A DNA stretch of 64,000 nucleotides from Paraglaciecola marina. Its GTDB lineage: Bacteria > Pseudomonadota > Gammaproteobacteria > Enterobacterales > Alteromonadaceae. Location of the stretch: the NCBI RefSeq assembly GCF_004360155.1, contig NZ_ML178724.1:628-64627 (forward strand). Reading direction: 5' to 3'. Made by a program: the position numbers and the translations under genes. Shown piece by piece: positions 42,918-52,422 of this stretch (the first letter of the stretch is position 1; the number at the start of each line of letters is the position of its first letter). Below the pieces are notes generated by a model. The model worked only from the letters and a program-made list of their open reading frames with translations. It did not search any database and was not told the DNA's origin.

Positions 42918-43988
42918 CTAGAGGTACTGATGAAATTCTATAATTTGTTTTTCCTTAATGACTTGTCCTTGGTTTTGACTCGTCATCCATAAGGTTACAA
43001 ATCTATCTTCAAGATCTGTGAATTCGAAATTTATAATCGAACCGTAGTCATCAATGGTACCGTCGTTGTTTACATCCCACTCCCATGACTCAACAGGGTC
43101 GAATCCTTCTTTAACAATGACATGACTGACATCGATTGTGATGATGTTTCCAACCGCCATCTCACCTGCAATATTCACATCTGCTCGGAGATTGGCTTCA
43201 TAATCACTGTACATTTCGTTTGCAATAAAGTGCGTGAAACTATCTATAGCCGCATCTTTTCGTGTATTTCTCTCCTGTTGACTAGGTGTAGAAGGTGGCT
43301 TTTTATGGTCTAAACTCCCCCCAATCCCAAATATGTTAGTCATACTCCATACGTTACCGCCTGTGGATAAAGAGAGGCTTATGTAGTCATTATTTTTAAT
43401 TGGTACAAATGCATTCAACGAGTCCATGCTATTGATAGCACTGCATTTCAACCACGAACGGTCAATACTATACCCAGAAAACACTGAATTAGTTCCAATG
43501 ACCAGTGGGGAATTACAAAAATTATTAGTTGTTAAAACACTATGAATAATGATGTTTTTTTGAAGCGCCAGCGTAATTAAATTTTCAACTGCAATTTCTT
43601 TTACTATGTCTCGCCCTTCATCAGTAAATAAAATGATGTGAGTATCTGTGATTAGTGGGTCTGACAATATTTTCTCTATCGCAATAAGTCCGTCTTCTGT
43701 GCCTCCTGCAGATTCAACGGCTTTAATTGAAGAAAAAACATCACCACTATCACCTTCTATCACAAATGCAGTTCGGTTGGTAAATGAGAAAAGGTTAATA
43801 TTTTCGGTGAGCTTGGGATGTTCAGAACTATGCCGTTTTATTCTTAATATACTTTCAGCAATATCCTCATTGTATCGACTCATGGATCCAGAGGTATCTA
43901 AAACAATATTTAATTTGGAGCTTGTTGCAGCACTTATCGTATTCGTTACCAATAAGCCTAATAGCATTGTAGTAAGCCAAGCTTTCAT
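42918..43988 (-). CDS. Exported von Willebrand factor A domain protein
   Basis: A 356-residue protein with a signal peptide (ends ISAA). The vWA domain (about 27-205) has an intact MIDAS, DTSGSMS, with the Thr/Asp positions in TEDG and LFTDEGRD. The last third (WEWDVNNDGTIDDYG) has an Asp-rich calcium-binding-like loop and resembles a PKD-type fold. The binding partner is unknown. First gene of the minus-strand orphan group. Confidence 0.8.
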   Translation of the reverse strand: MKAWLTTMLLGLLVTNTISAATSSKLNIVLDTSGSMSRYNEDIAESILRIKRHSSEHPKLTENINLFSFTNRTAFVIEGDSGDVFSSIKAVESAGGTEDGLIAIEKILSDPLITDTHIILFTDEGRDIVKEIAVENLITLALQKNIIIHSVLTTNNFCNSPLVIGTNSVFSGYSIDRSWLKCSAINSMDSLNAFVPIKNNDYISLSLSTGGNVWSMTNIFGIGGSLDHKKPPSTPSQQERNTRKDAAIDSFTHFIANEMYSDYEANLRADVNIAGEMAVGNIITIDVSHVIVKEGFDPVESWEWDVNNDGTIDDYGSIINFEFTDLEDRFVTLWMTSQNQGQVIKEKQIIEFHQYL

Positions 43989-44266
43989 TTGAAATCCTTT
44001 ATAAAAAATAACAGTTACGCTGAATGATGCTAAACCAACAATTTTGATATTTGTGAGTGTTTAAGATCTCTATTTAATGACCATGTCATTTTCAGCAGAT
44101 AGCGTCAACATTGCATTACAAGAAATCCTACTGGTGTAATTTTCCAACCTATTTTTATCGCCTGCTAGACGCTGCCTAATGATATAAATCAGCCCCATAC
44201 CACCTCTGCTCTTATCCCTATAATTCACGTATAATCTAAAATATTTACGCCAACTCCAATACATAC

Positions 44267-44794
44267 ATGCCCAACCAATTAACCTATCTAGCTTACTACC
44301 CAGAACATTTGCAGCAACAGATCCAGCAATTACTGGATAAAAATAAGCTAGGTGATTGGTTACGCTCACGTTACCCAAATTTACATAATGTGGCTAACGA
44401 CAATGACTTACGTGACTATGCAATGTCCTTAAAAAATCAATACATGAAAAAGACCCAGCCACTGAGCAAAGTAATTTACGACAGTAAAATTCATATTGTT
44501 AATCACGCACTTGGTTTGCATAGCTACGTGTCTAGGGTGCAAGGGGGGAAACTGAAAAGTAAAAATGAATTACGAGTCAGTACTCTATTTCAAAATACTC
44601 CCGATGCATTTCTGCAAATGATTGTGGTCCATGAGTTAGCCCATCTTAAAGAAAAACAACATAACAAGGCTTTTTACAAACTGTGTGAACATATGATGCC
44701 TGAGTATCATCAAGTTGAATTTGATGTGCGAGTATACTTAACCGAATTAGAGCATAATGGCCAAGTTTTCGTTTCTGTAACAGATAAGAGGTGA
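44267..44794 (+). CDS. YgjP-like (M48/DUF45) metallopeptidase-fold protein
   Basis: A 175-residue cytosolic protein. The zinc motif is VVHELAHLKEKQHNKAFY, HExxH with a second His, as in YgjP/SprT-like DUF45 proteins. Upstream strands (VSRVQGGKLKS, ELRVSTLF) fit the family. Substrate unknown. The yacL GTG follows three bases after its stop. Confidence 0.85.
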   Translation: MPNQLTYLAYYPEHLQQQIQQLLDKNKLGDWLRSRYPNLHNVANDNDLRDYAMSLKNQYMKKTQPLSKVIYDSKIHIVNHALGLHSYVSRVQGGKLKSKNELRVSTLFQNTPDAFLQMIVVHELAHLKEKQHNKAFYKLCEHMMPEYHQVEFDVRVYLTELEHNGQVFVSVTDKR

Positions 44795-44797
44795 TTT

Positions 44798-45151
44798 GTG
44801 GAATATCAATTTTCTTATGATTTATTAGGCAAACCCACTGCTAAGTGTGAACTAGATTGTGAGCTATTTGGCGATTGGCTAAGCCTTGACATTGCTAATA
44901 ACAGTAAACAGATTAAAGAGCTGCTCGATACCATCCAAAAGTTACAATTACATCAATTACAAGATTATGAATACATAGGAAAAACGTTTCATCTGCTATT
45001 AGATCCTGAAGAAGTAGAGTTGCAGCTAAACAATGCCAGTCTCGCACCATTAACCAAATTAGACATAGAGTGGCACGAACAAGAATCTGTTGGGTGTGGA
45101 TTGGTTGACCTACAGCATCTTTTGGAAGCTTGGTTAGACTTTATTACGTAA
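44798..45151 (+). CDS. yacL: UPF0231 family protein YacL
   Basis: A 117-residue protein that follows the E. coli YacL pattern: MEYQFSYDLLGKPTAKCELD at the N terminus, EYIGKTFHLLLDPEEVELQ in the middle and an acidic CGLVDLQHLLEAW end. Start is GTG, directly after the YgjP-like gene with AGAGGTGAT upstream. Function unknown. Confidence 0.75.
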   Translation: MEYQFSYDLLGKPTAKCELDCELFGDWLSLDIANNSKQIKELLDTIQKLQLHQLQDYEYIGKTFHLLLDPEEVELQLNNASLAPLTKLDIEWHEQESVGCGLVDLQHLLEAWLDFIT

Positions 45152-45260
45152 TGATAATTTATTTGATTGCTCGATATTGGTGATATCTATCATTAATATT
45201 AGGCCAACTTTGTGCATCGCCGTGTACAAGCAACCACAAAAACATCGTAACCCTTTGTTT

Positions 45261-45480
45261 TATAATAAATATAAAACTTGGCCTGAAACATGCTAAAGGC
45301 ATAGTATGAGTAGGTTTGTTTTCTAGGTGTAGGGAACTAGTTAAAGGGTGTACAGACAGATTCTTTAACGGCCAAAAATAAAACAATAATAAAAATAAAT
45401 AATAAAATCGGCAGAAATTAAACAGACTCAATAGGCAAAGGCGCCTTGACATAGCATTATGTCAAGGCGTCTTTTTTTTT
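45261..45480 (+). ncRNA. Possible small RNA ending in a strong terminator
   Basis: The 418-base gap between yacL and the globin gene has no plausible gene but ends in a very strong plus-strand terminator (11-bp stem CGCCTTGACAT, six-base loop, nine T) at 45442-45480. It is 290 bases after yacL. A TATAAT at 45261 could be a -10 element, but the -35 is poor. A long yacL 3' end is the alternative. No known RNA family recognised. Confidence 0.35.
45442..45480 (+). terminator. Strong intrinsic terminator
   Basis: CGCCTTGACAT-AGCATT-ATGTCAAGGCG followed by C and nine T. On the minus strand there is no T run, so it acts on plus-strand transcription. Confidence 0.9.
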
Positions 45481-45569
45481 GGAGAAATTTTTAAACATAA
45501 TTTCTCCAACTTGTGTAAACACATGAGAATTACAGTCGATAAAACTGAGTTAATAAAATAGGGCGCTCG

Positions 45570-45986
45570 ATGAACAAGTATCAAATAACACTGGTACAGG
45601 AAAGCTTTTCGAAAATAGTTCCCATATCCAGTCTAGCCGCTAAGCTTTTCTATAATAAGCTGTTCGAACTAAACCCAAAGCTAAAGCCTTTATTCAAACA
45701 AGATATAACTGAACAAGGTACCAAGCTCATGAAAATGTTAGGCATAGCAGTAAATAATTTAAATAATCTAGAGATGTTGATCCCCATGGTGTATACACTG
45801 GGTGAGCGTCATATTGGTTATGGTGTAAAAGAAGAGCACTACGACACTGTGGGAGAGGCACTAATATGGACCCTTGAGCAAGCTCTTGGCAAAGCCTTTA
45901 CTCCAGAACTAAAAGACGCTTGGCTAATTGCCTACACTACACTAGCAACCGTTATGATAGAAGCTGCTAATAAAAAGCTAAACTAG
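45570..45986 (+). CDS. Single-domain bacterial globin
   Basis: A 138-residue globin of the Vitreoscilla type. The heme-ligand region is LGERHIGYGVKEEHYDTVGE (proximal His near residue 81), the distal part is FKQDITEQGTKLMKML, and the C-terminal helix is AYTTLATVMIEAA. No reductase domain follows. Likely roles are oxygen or NO binding. OmpW follows 115 bases later. Confidence 0.9.
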   Translation: MNKYQITLVQESFSKIVPISSLAAKLFYNKLFELNPKLKPLFKQDITEQGTKLMKMLGIAVNNLNNLEMLIPMVYTLGERHIGYGVKEEHYDTVGEALIWTLEQALGKAFTPELKDAWLIAYTTLATVMIEAANKKLN

Positions 45987-46101
45987 AAAACTATTACCTT
46001 ACATCAAGCGCTTAGTCACTAAAACAAAACCTTGTTTTAGATCAATTTATCTCTTTTAGAGGCGAATAAAATACGCCTATCAACTTAAAAAAGAGATACT
46101 C

Positions 46102-46758
46102 ATGAAAAAATCACACATAGCAATTGCACTTACTGGCATTCTTTTTTGCGCAGCTCAACCTGCATATTCATATGAAAAAGGAGATTGGCTCATACGAGCA
46201 GGGGCAACTTCAGTCTCACCCCATGATTCTAGCAGTAACGTTAATGTAGCGGGAGCAGACTTGGGCGTAGGTGTAAATGTAGATAGCAATACTCAATTAG
46301 GTTTAAATATTTTGTATTTTTACACGCCTAAGTTAGCGTTAGAATTACTGGCTGCAACCCCTTTCAGCCACGATATAGGACTAGATACAGTAGGTGGTCT
46401 AGGAAGCACGAAACACCTTCCTCCTACCCTTAGTGTCAATTACTACTTTGCTGATCCAAGCGCTAAGTTTCAGCCATATGCGGGAGTAGGCCTTAACTAC
46501 ACCATATTTTTTGATGAAGACTTTACAGCAGCTAATACAGAAGCTGGCTTTAGTGATTTAGAATTAGATGACTCTGTCGGGTTAGCGGCACAAATTGGAT
46601 TCGATTACGCTATTGATGACAAATGGTCAATTAATACGTCTGTACGTTGGATAGACATTGATACTGAAGCCACCTTTGACTTAAATGGTGCAACAGGCTC
46701 TGTTGATGTAGATATTGACCCATTGGTTTACAGTGTGATGCTTGGCTATCGCTTTTAA
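46102..46758 (+). CDS. ompW: OmpW-family outer membrane protein
   Basis: A 218-residue eight-stranded barrel protein. It has a signal peptide (ends PAYSYE), then GDWLIRAGATSVSP, LGLNILYFYTPKLALELL, ATPFSHDI, PYAGVGLNYTIFFDE, and a C-terminal VMLGYRF ending in Phe as needed for barrel assembly. It conducts small hydrophobic molecules. A hairpin with a 10-bp stem lies at 46786-46811, without a T run. Confidence 0.92.
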   Translation: MKKSHIAIALTGILFCAAQPAYSYEKGDWLIRAGATSVSPHDSSSNVNVAGADLGVGVNVDSNTQLGLNILYFYTPKLALELLAATPFSHDIGLDTVGGLGSTKHLPPTLSVNYYFADPSAKFQPYAGVGLNYTIFFDEDFTAANTEAGFSDLELDDSVGLAAQIGFDYAIDDKWSINTSVRWIDIDTEATFDLNGATGSVDVDIDPLVYSVMLGYRF

Positions 46759-46785
46759 CCAATAGGCTAGAGTTTTAATGCTAAG

Positions 46786-46811
46786 TCCCATAGTGTCAAA
46801 TCACTATGGGA
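46786..46811. terminator. Hairpin after ompW
   Basis: TCCCATAGTG-TCAAAT-CACTATGGGA, perfect 10-bp stem. No T tail follows, so it may slow transcription or protect the 3' end rather than terminate. Confidence 0.4.
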
Positions 46812-46848
46812 TGCCCCCTACAATGATAACAGCGAAATATAGTCAGTA

Positions 46849-47355
46849 CTAAAGCTCATTTTGATGCATCACAATCCAACCATTAATATAAATATTACGG
46901 GGTCTTGCCGCTGAATAGATAGTTCCTGTTTGAAAATAATCCGCTATTTTTGAAAAGCTTAACTCTAAGGTCTGCTTACGATAATAATTATCTAACATGG
47001 GTTTATCGAATTGAACATGCTTGTCTACAGACACCTTGGTTGAGTGAGCAATACCGCCGACCTTGAACACAATGGAATTTCTTTTTACCTCTAGTACTTT
47101 CATAGGTACGTATCTGTGTCGAATATCAGAATCTTTATTCAAAGCGTAATAATCCACTAAAAAGAAATCATTACGCTGGGGTTTTTCTACTATTAATTTT
47201 GCAATGTGTGCATCGTGCCAAGAAGATAGAATAAAGCCCAATACTAGCAACAGCACTAAGGTCCACTCAAAATACTCAGCACTTAACTGAAATACTCGCC
47301 TTATCAAGCTAAAGCTTGGAAACCTAAAATATCCAGTTTCGTATGTTGTAGTCAT
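46849..47355 (-). CDS. Membrane-anchored protein of unknown function
   Basis: A 168-residue protein with one membrane helix near residues 30-46 (WTLVLLLVLGFILSS) and a soluble remainder rich in beta strands and Lys/Arg (KVLEVKRNSIVFKVGGIAHS). I do not recognise a family. It lies between ompW (convergent) and gnd (same strand, separated by a terminator). Confidence 0.6.
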   Translation of the reverse strand: MTTTYETGYFRFPSFSLIRRVFQLSAEYFEWTLVLLLVLGFILSSWHDAHIAKLIVEKPQRNDFFLVDYYALNKDSDIRHRYVPMKVLEVKRNSIVFKVGGIAHSTKVSVDKHVQFDKPMLDNYYRKQTLELSFSKIADYFQTGTIYSAARPRNIYINGWIVMHQNEL

Positions 47356-47414
47356 TTACTAATTTACTCAATAAACAGTCAAACAGAGTTTAACTGTACT
47401 CTTTCTTGGGGCAT

Positions 47415-47450
47415 AAAAAAAGCCCGAGCGCTAAGAGAGCATGGGCTTTA
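47415..47450 (-). terminator. Terminator of gnd
   Basis: AAAGCCC and GGGCTTT stems, with a partly paired interior, followed on the minus strand by a T run; 20 bases after the gnd stop. Confidence 0.75.
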
Positions 47451-47469
47451 AATTTGTACTTAGTAGAGT

Positions 47470-48924
47470 TTAGGCGTTATAAGTAGACGAAGATGTATTA
47501 CCGCCTCGTCCTGTCCAGTTAGTATGGAAGAACTCACCTCTAGGCTTATCTGTGCGCTCATAAGTATGAGCACCAAAGTAGTCACGCTGTGCTTGTAATA
47601 AGTTAGCAGGTAAGCGCTCTGTGCGATAACCATCAAAGTAATTAAGTGCTGCAGTTAAGCAAGGAGCTGGTACGCCATTTGTTACTGCACTTATCACAAC
47701 ATTTCTCCAACCTTGTTGCGCATCAACTACTGTATTTTTGAAGTAATCATCTAACAATAAATTGTTAAGCTCTGGATTTTTATCGAAAGCATTTTTTATA
47801 TCGCCTAAGAATGCAGAACGAATGATACAACCACCACGCCACATCAATGCAATGCCGCCGTAGTTAAGGTTCCAGTTAAACTCTTTAGCGGCTTCACGCA
47901 TTAAAGTATAACCCTGTGCATAAGATACAATTTTAGCGGCCAGTACAGCTTGACGTAAATCTTCGATAAACGCAGCTTTGTCACCTTCAAATACTTTTTC
48001 AGGACCAGAGATAACTTTAGATGCCTCTACTCGCTCTTCTTTAAGTGCAGATATACAACGAGCAAATACAGATTCAGCGATTAGTGTAAGAGGCACACCT
48101 AAATCAAGTGCTACAACACCAGTCCATTTCCCAGTACCTTTTTGACCAGCTGTATCAAGAATACTCTCAACAAGAGGGCTACCGTCTTCGTCTTTATAGG
48201 CCAAGATGTCACGGGTAATTTCAACTAGATAACTGTCTAATTCTGTAGTGTTCCACTCTTTGAATACTTCATGCATTTCATCGGCAGACATGCCAAGTAC
48301 TTCTTTCATGATTTGATAAGCTTCACACAATAATTGCATATCGCCATATTCAATACCGTTATGTACCATCTTAACGAAGTGACCAGCGCCATTTTCACCC
48401 ACATAATCACAACAAGGTGAGCCGTCTTCAACCTTGGCTGAGATATCTTGGAAGATAGGCTTAACCGCTTGCCATGCTTCAGCAGAACCGCCAGGCATAA
48501 TTGAAGGCCCTTTAAGTGCGCCTTCTTCACCACCAGAAACCCCTGCACCAACAAAGTTAATACCTTTTTCTGCACAGTATTTCTCACGACGAATAGTATC
48601 TGGGAAATGGGTATTACCACCGTCAATAATGATATCGCCTTTGTCCAATAAAGGCAGAAGCTGTTCAATAGTGGCATCTACTGGCGCACCAGATTTCACC
48701 ATAATCATAATCTTACGAGGAGTAGCAAGGGATTGAACAAGCTCCTCTACCGAGTAAGCTCCGCGTATGGTTTCGCCTTTAGCACGACCATTAATAAAGT
48801 TCTCAACCTTATCCGTTGAACGATTATAAGCAGTAACGGTATAACCTTTACTGGCCATATTGAGAATGAGGTTTTCCCCCATAACAGCTAGGCCAATTAG
48901 GCCGATATCAGACAGAGTTTTCAT
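47470..48924 (-). CDS. gnd: 6-phosphogluconate dehydrogenase, decarboxylating
   Basis: A 484-residue enzyme of the oxidative pentose phosphate pathway making ribulose-5-phosphate, CO2 and NADPH. The NADP motif is GLAVMGENLILNMASKG, with Asn-Arg-Ser after the second strand (NRSTDK). The substrate motif is GVSGGEEGALKGPSIMPGG and the catalytic segment is GAGHFVKMVHNGIEYGDMQ. The C terminus has YFGAHTYERTD. Normal length. It has its own terminator and 690 bases of upstream space. Confidence 0.96.
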   Translation of the reverse strand: MKTLSDIGLIGLAVMGENLILNMASKGYTVTAYNRSTDKVENFINGRAKGETIRGAYSVEELVQSLATPRKIMIMVKSGAPVDATIEQLLPLLDKGDIIIDGGNTHFPDTIRREKYCAEKGINFVGAGVSGGEEGALKGPSIMPGGSAEAWQAVKPIFQDISAKVEDGSPCCDYVGENGAGHFVKMVHNGIEYGDMQLLCEAYQIMKEVLGMSADEMHEVFKEWNTTELDSYLVEITRDILAYKDEDGSPLVESILDTAGQKGTGKWTGVVALDLGVPLTLIAESVFARCISALKEERVEASKVISGPEKVFEGDKAAFIEDLRQAVLAAKIVSYAQGYTLMREAAKEFNWNLNYGGIALMWRGGCIIRSAFLGDIKNAFDKNPELNNLLLDDYFKNTVVDAQQGWRNVVISAVTNGVPAPCLTAALNYFDGYRTERLPANLLQAQRDYFGAHTYERTDKPRGEFFHTNWTGRGGNTSSSTYNA

Positions 48925-49554
48925 AGAATTCCAATTTTTATTTTAAGTTAAAAAAAGTGTGCGCTTGCTGACCAATGACAATATAAAGTTAACAAACTAA
49001 ATTCAAAGGTGTAGGGCCAATTGAACTCAACACAATATAACTGTGATATTTTAACCACTAACCACAAATTTAGCACTTCAATTGTGCATAAATAAATAAT
49101 GCATTGATATAAGACATATTCTTAAAAATCAAGAAGGCAAGTAATGCCTCATTGACTACTTTTATTCTGTCTAAATGTAGTTTTAACACTTCACTTAACA
49201 CTATTATTTTCAGCCATAAAGGCAGTTAAAAGAATATGAAAGAGGCACGGTACTTGGCCACGTTACCGCCTATGACAGAGCAGTTTAAAAAGACATTAAG
49301 ATTAGTTGGCGAGTATTAGCAACATGTATCTAACATAATTAAAAACCTGTAAATTCAGACACAGAAAGCTAACTTAAGTTAACGTTAATCTATCTCATTA
49401 CAGGGTTGGTACCAATAAATAAAACCAGTGCGTTTAGGAACAGTGCTCCGACTGGTTTTATGGTTTGCCAAGGATGGCAAAGCTGGGTGCATATCATCAG
49501 GAATGTGTGATTGACTTGCCTTAAAGCGTTTTAAATTTAGCAAATCTCAGACAT
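48925..49554. other. Gene-poor region upstream of gnd
   Basis: No gene of usual size. A 27-codon frame at 49236-49319 (MKEARYLATLPPMTEQFKK...) has no clear ribosome site. A hairpin with an 11-bp perfect stem (ATAAAACCAGT, 21-base loop) lies at 49419-49461 and could terminate in either direction. The gnd promoter must lie near 48930-49000. Confidence 0.4.
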
Positions 49555-49578
49555 AAAAAAAGCCAACTTAAGCTGACT
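49555..49578 (-). terminator. Terminator after tRNA-Leu
   Basis: Minus strand AGTCAGC-TTAA-GTTGGCT (two G-U pairs) followed by seven T. A second hairpin with CTTCTA/TAGAAG stems lies between it and the tRNA. Confidence 0.65.
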
Positions 49579-49610
49579 TCTTTTTCGCTTCTATTCTTAT
49601 CAAATAGAAG

Positions 49611-49695
49611 TGGTACCAGTGGGCGGACTCGAACCGCCACGCATTGCTGCAACGGATTTTGAATCCGTCATGTCTACCAATTCCATCACACTGGC
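49611..49695 (-). tRNA. tRNA-Leu (anticodon CAA)
   Basis: A complete 85-base cloverleaf with encoded CCA. Acceptor GCCAGTG pairs CACTGGT (one G-U). The anticodon stem ACGGA/TCCGT holds loop TTCAAAA, giving CAA. A long variable arm (TGCAGCAATGCGT) marks a class II leucine tRNA. The T arm is GGCGG-TTCGAGT-CCGCC. Confidence 0.95.
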
Positions 49696-49817
49696 ATATC
49701 GATTTCTCAACAACCGATCAATCTAGTTTTCGAGAGGCAGGCATTATAGCTATCACTTATTTTCATGCAAGGTTTTTGTGTCATTTACATGTCATGTGAT
49801 GTTTTTTTGAACGCCTA

Positions 49818-50756
49818 TTAAATATCAGTAAACTTGCTTCTCATAAACTCAATAAAATCGGCTTTAGGTGCAATAGCGCCTGGATGCTGAATAACACATG
49901 CAGCAGCGGCAGAAGCGATTTTTGCAGAATACTCTGTTGAATGGCCGTTTAGCCTTGCACCGATATATCCTCCATTAAAAGAGTCACCCGCTGACGTTGT
50001 ATCCACGACATTTTCAACAGGCTTAATTTTCAGCTCTGATAATTTGCCATCGAGCTGGATAAACAAGCTTTCAGGACCGTTTTTAATCACTAATTCAGCA
50101 ATATTATATGGCTGACAAAAATCTACAACTTGCTCTACTGTGGTTAGACCGTATAGCTGTTCAAAATCGTCAATACCTGGCAATAACATATCGCTTAAAG
50201 CGAAGGCTTTTTCAAAGGCCTGTTTTGCCTCATCAGCACCTCTCCATAAACGCGCGCGATAATTAGGATCAAAAATAATCTTAACACCGGAGATACTAAG
50301 CGTATTTAACATTTCCCAAAATGCTGTGCGATAAGCAGGCTCTATTACTGCAAGACTAATTCCAGAAAAGAAAAACACATCCGACTCAGTTAAAGAACTT
50401 AACACCTTGTCGTCAACAAATTTCATAACTTGGCGGGCAGCAGAGCTGTCTCGCCAATATAAAAATGAACGCTCACCTTGGTCGTCTGTTTGAACTAAAT
50501 AAATCCCTGGTGTTTTCACTTCATCCGCAAACACCAAATCATTATTCAATCCTTCACCGGCGAACTTATCTGTCATTTGTTGGCTAATAAGATCTTTACC
50601 TAATGCAGTCATAAAACTAACGTCTTGGGTGCTAAACAAACGCTTAAGATAAACAGCTGTATTATAGGCATCTCCCGCAAAGGATTGACGCATAACTTCA
50701 GGTTCACTCTGCTTAAGCTCAAGCATACACTCACCAAATAAAACTACTTTTTGCAT
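49818..50756 (-). CDS. kdgK: 2-keto-3-deoxygluconate kinase
   Basis: A 312-residue PfkB-family sugar kinase. It opens VVLFGECMLELKQ, has the substrate region QSFAGDAYNTAVYLKRL and ends with the PfkB signature DTTSAGDSFNGGYIGARL with the catalytic Asp. In an alginate cluster it phosphorylates KDG to KDPG for the Entner-Doudoroff aldolase. The upstream MFS gene ends 103 bases before it on the same strand; only a weak hairpin lies between (50826-50850). Confidence 0.93.
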   Translation of the reverse strand: MQKVVLFGECMLELKQSEPEVMRQSFAGDAYNTAVYLKRLFSTQDVSFMTALGKDLISQQMTDKFAGEGLNNDLVFADEVKTPGIYLVQTDDQGERSFLYWRDSSAARQVMKFVDDKVLSSLTESDVFFFSGISLAVIEPAYRTAFWEMLNTLSISGVKIIFDPNYRARLWRGADEAKQAFEKAFALSDMLLPGIDDFEQLYGLTTVEQVVDFCQPYNIAELVIKNGPESLFIQLDGKLSELKIKPVENVVDTTSAGDSFNGGYIGARLNGHSTEYSAKIASAAAACVIQHPGAIAPKADFIEFMRSKFTDI

Positions 50757-50858
50757 GTTAAACCTTGGATTTTGTCCATTTATAAAGAAATTACAGCTCT
50801 TAATTTGAACTCTTCTTTCTTCAATTAAAGCTTACCTTAGAGGCAAGCTAGTTATTAA

Positions 50859-52160
50859 TTATTTATTACTTTTTAATGGCTCTATTTTAGGGCAAAGGAA
50901 CAAAATACTTGCCATAACAATAAAAGCTAGTACAGCACCAAGTATGAAAACATTTTGGTAATTTGCGCCAGCAGTCAAAAATGGCACAGTAGCTGTTAAA
51001 CCTGCTGCTGAGAATTTAGCAGCCATACCAGCAAAACCAGATAATGAACCCACGCTGTCTTTACCTAACATATCACTTGGTAATGTTTGAATACTGCCAA
51101 TTGACGTTTGGAAGCCAAATAAGATCGCAGCCATAATGAGTACAGCAGTATTGGCACCACCAGGATTAGCTAGCAATAACAATGAAGGCAGCATAATTAA
51201 ACAACCAAGTACAATCACAGTCTTACGTGTCTTGTTAACGCTCCAACCTGCTTTAATTCGGTTTTGAGATAAAAGACCACCAAACCAAGCACCTAACATT
51301 GCACCTACATAAGGAACCCAACCAATAATTGCGAGTCCTTTAACATCCATATTGTAAACTTCTACCAAGTAAGTAGGTATCCAAACGATAAACAACCACC
51401 AGATAGGGTCAATTGCAGCTGTCGCAATAATTACGCCCCAGCTTTCCTTACGCTTCAACATTTCGCCGTAAGTAGGTACGTACTCATCTAGCTTAACTTC
51501 GCCTGTTTCAGTGCTTACCGCTTTTTGACCAGATAATATGTATTCACGCTCTTCATCTGTGATCCAAGGGTGCTTAATTGGCGGAGCTTTGACTAAGACT
51601 AACCATGGAACTAACCATAAAAGCCCTATTAAGCCAATTAATACAAAAATAATTTTCCAACTTAAAAATGTTGCTAAATACGCAATTAGTGGAACTGAAA
51701 TAATACCGCCTATTGCAGCGCCCGAATTAAAGATACCTTGTGCCAGTGCACGCTCTTTACTTGGGAACCATTCTGCATTAGCTTTAGCAGCCCCAGGCCA
51801 GTTACCTGCTTCGGATATACCTAGGAGTGCTCGAAAAATACTAAAGGTCAATACGCCTTGAGCAAATGCATGTAATGCTGTTGCCAAAGACCAAACACCT
51901 ATGGATAAAACAAAACCTAATCGGGTGCCAATCCAGTCGAAAATCTTACCGAATAAGGCCTGACCGATTGCATATGAGAATAAAAAGACCACACTTACCG
52001 TACCTAAAACTTGTTTAAGCTCATCTGCGCTTTTTTCTGGATAAATATCACTACCCATGTATGGCCATAAAACGCTAAGTGCTTGGCGATCGATATAATT
52101 GATAACTGTTGCTAGTGCGATTAAAGCAATAACCCACCAACGCAAATTTTTCATTTTCAT
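50859..52160 (-). CDS. MFS transporter, hexuronate type (ExuT-like)
   Basis: A 433-residue carrier with twelve membrane helices. It opens with NYIDRQALSVLWP typical of the anion:cation symporter branch (ExuT, GudP), then IFDWIGTRLGF and ISEAGNWPGAAKANAEWFP. The cytosolic loop is in the middle (EREYILSGQKAV). In this setting the cargo is probably a uronate such as DEH or KDG, by context. Candidate starts are ATG 52160 or 52154. Confidence 0.9.
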   Translation of the reverse strand: MKMKNLRWWVIALIALATVINYIDRQALSVLWPYMGSDIYPEKSADELKQVLGTVSVVFLFSYAIGQALFGKIFDWIGTRLGFVLSIGVWSLATALHAFAQGVLTFSIFRALLGISEAGNWPGAAKANAEWFPSKERALAQGIFNSGAAIGGIISVPLIAYLATFLSWKIIFVLIGLIGLLWLVPWLVLVKAPPIKHPWITDEEREYILSGQKAVSTETGEVKLDEYVPTYGEMLKRKESWGVIIATAAIDPIWWLFIVWIPTYLVEVYNMDVKGLAIIGWVPYVGAMLGAWFGGLLSQNRIKAGWSVNKTRKTVIVLGCLIMLPSLLLLANPGGANTAVLIMAAILFGFQTSIGSIQTLPSDMLGKDSVGSLSGFAGMAAKFSAAGLTATVPFLTAGANYQNVFILGAVLAFIVMASILFLCPKIEPLKSNK

Positions 52161-52422
52161 ATTTTTATACTCTTTTTTGGGCTCTAAATGACTAACTAAA
52201 GTTTTTATTTAACAGACTCTATTCTAACTTCTTAAAGCGGTACGAATATTTTTTAATAAGGGTTCTAGATTATCGCAAAACCCTAACTTTATGTAACTTA
52301 TTTGCCGCCATAAGAAATAGTGATTAAATCTGATAAGCGAATTCCACTATTGTTTTCTTGAATATTAAAAAACTAAAAACCTTTCAAAGATTCAATCATG
52401 AATGCAATAGTGGCCGTTTCTC

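Noticed and set aside
44070-44378. Minus-strand frame of 102 codons
   Set aside because: It overlaps the start of the YgjP-like gene, has no family features, and its apolar part is short.
45159-45452. Minus-strand frame of 97 codons opposite the possible small RNA
   Set aside because: Composition is low-complexity (Phe/Leu/Tyr runs from AT-rich DNA) with no ribosome site or family.
45330-45480. Spot 42-like RNA (GTAGGGAAC near the 5' side and a terminator)
   Set aside because: Only a few 5' bases match and the length to the terminator is too great.
49405-49416. TTGGTACCAAT as another operator of the alginate regulator
   Set aside because: The spacer between the arms is one base shorter or more than in the real dyads, and no alginate gene starts nearby.
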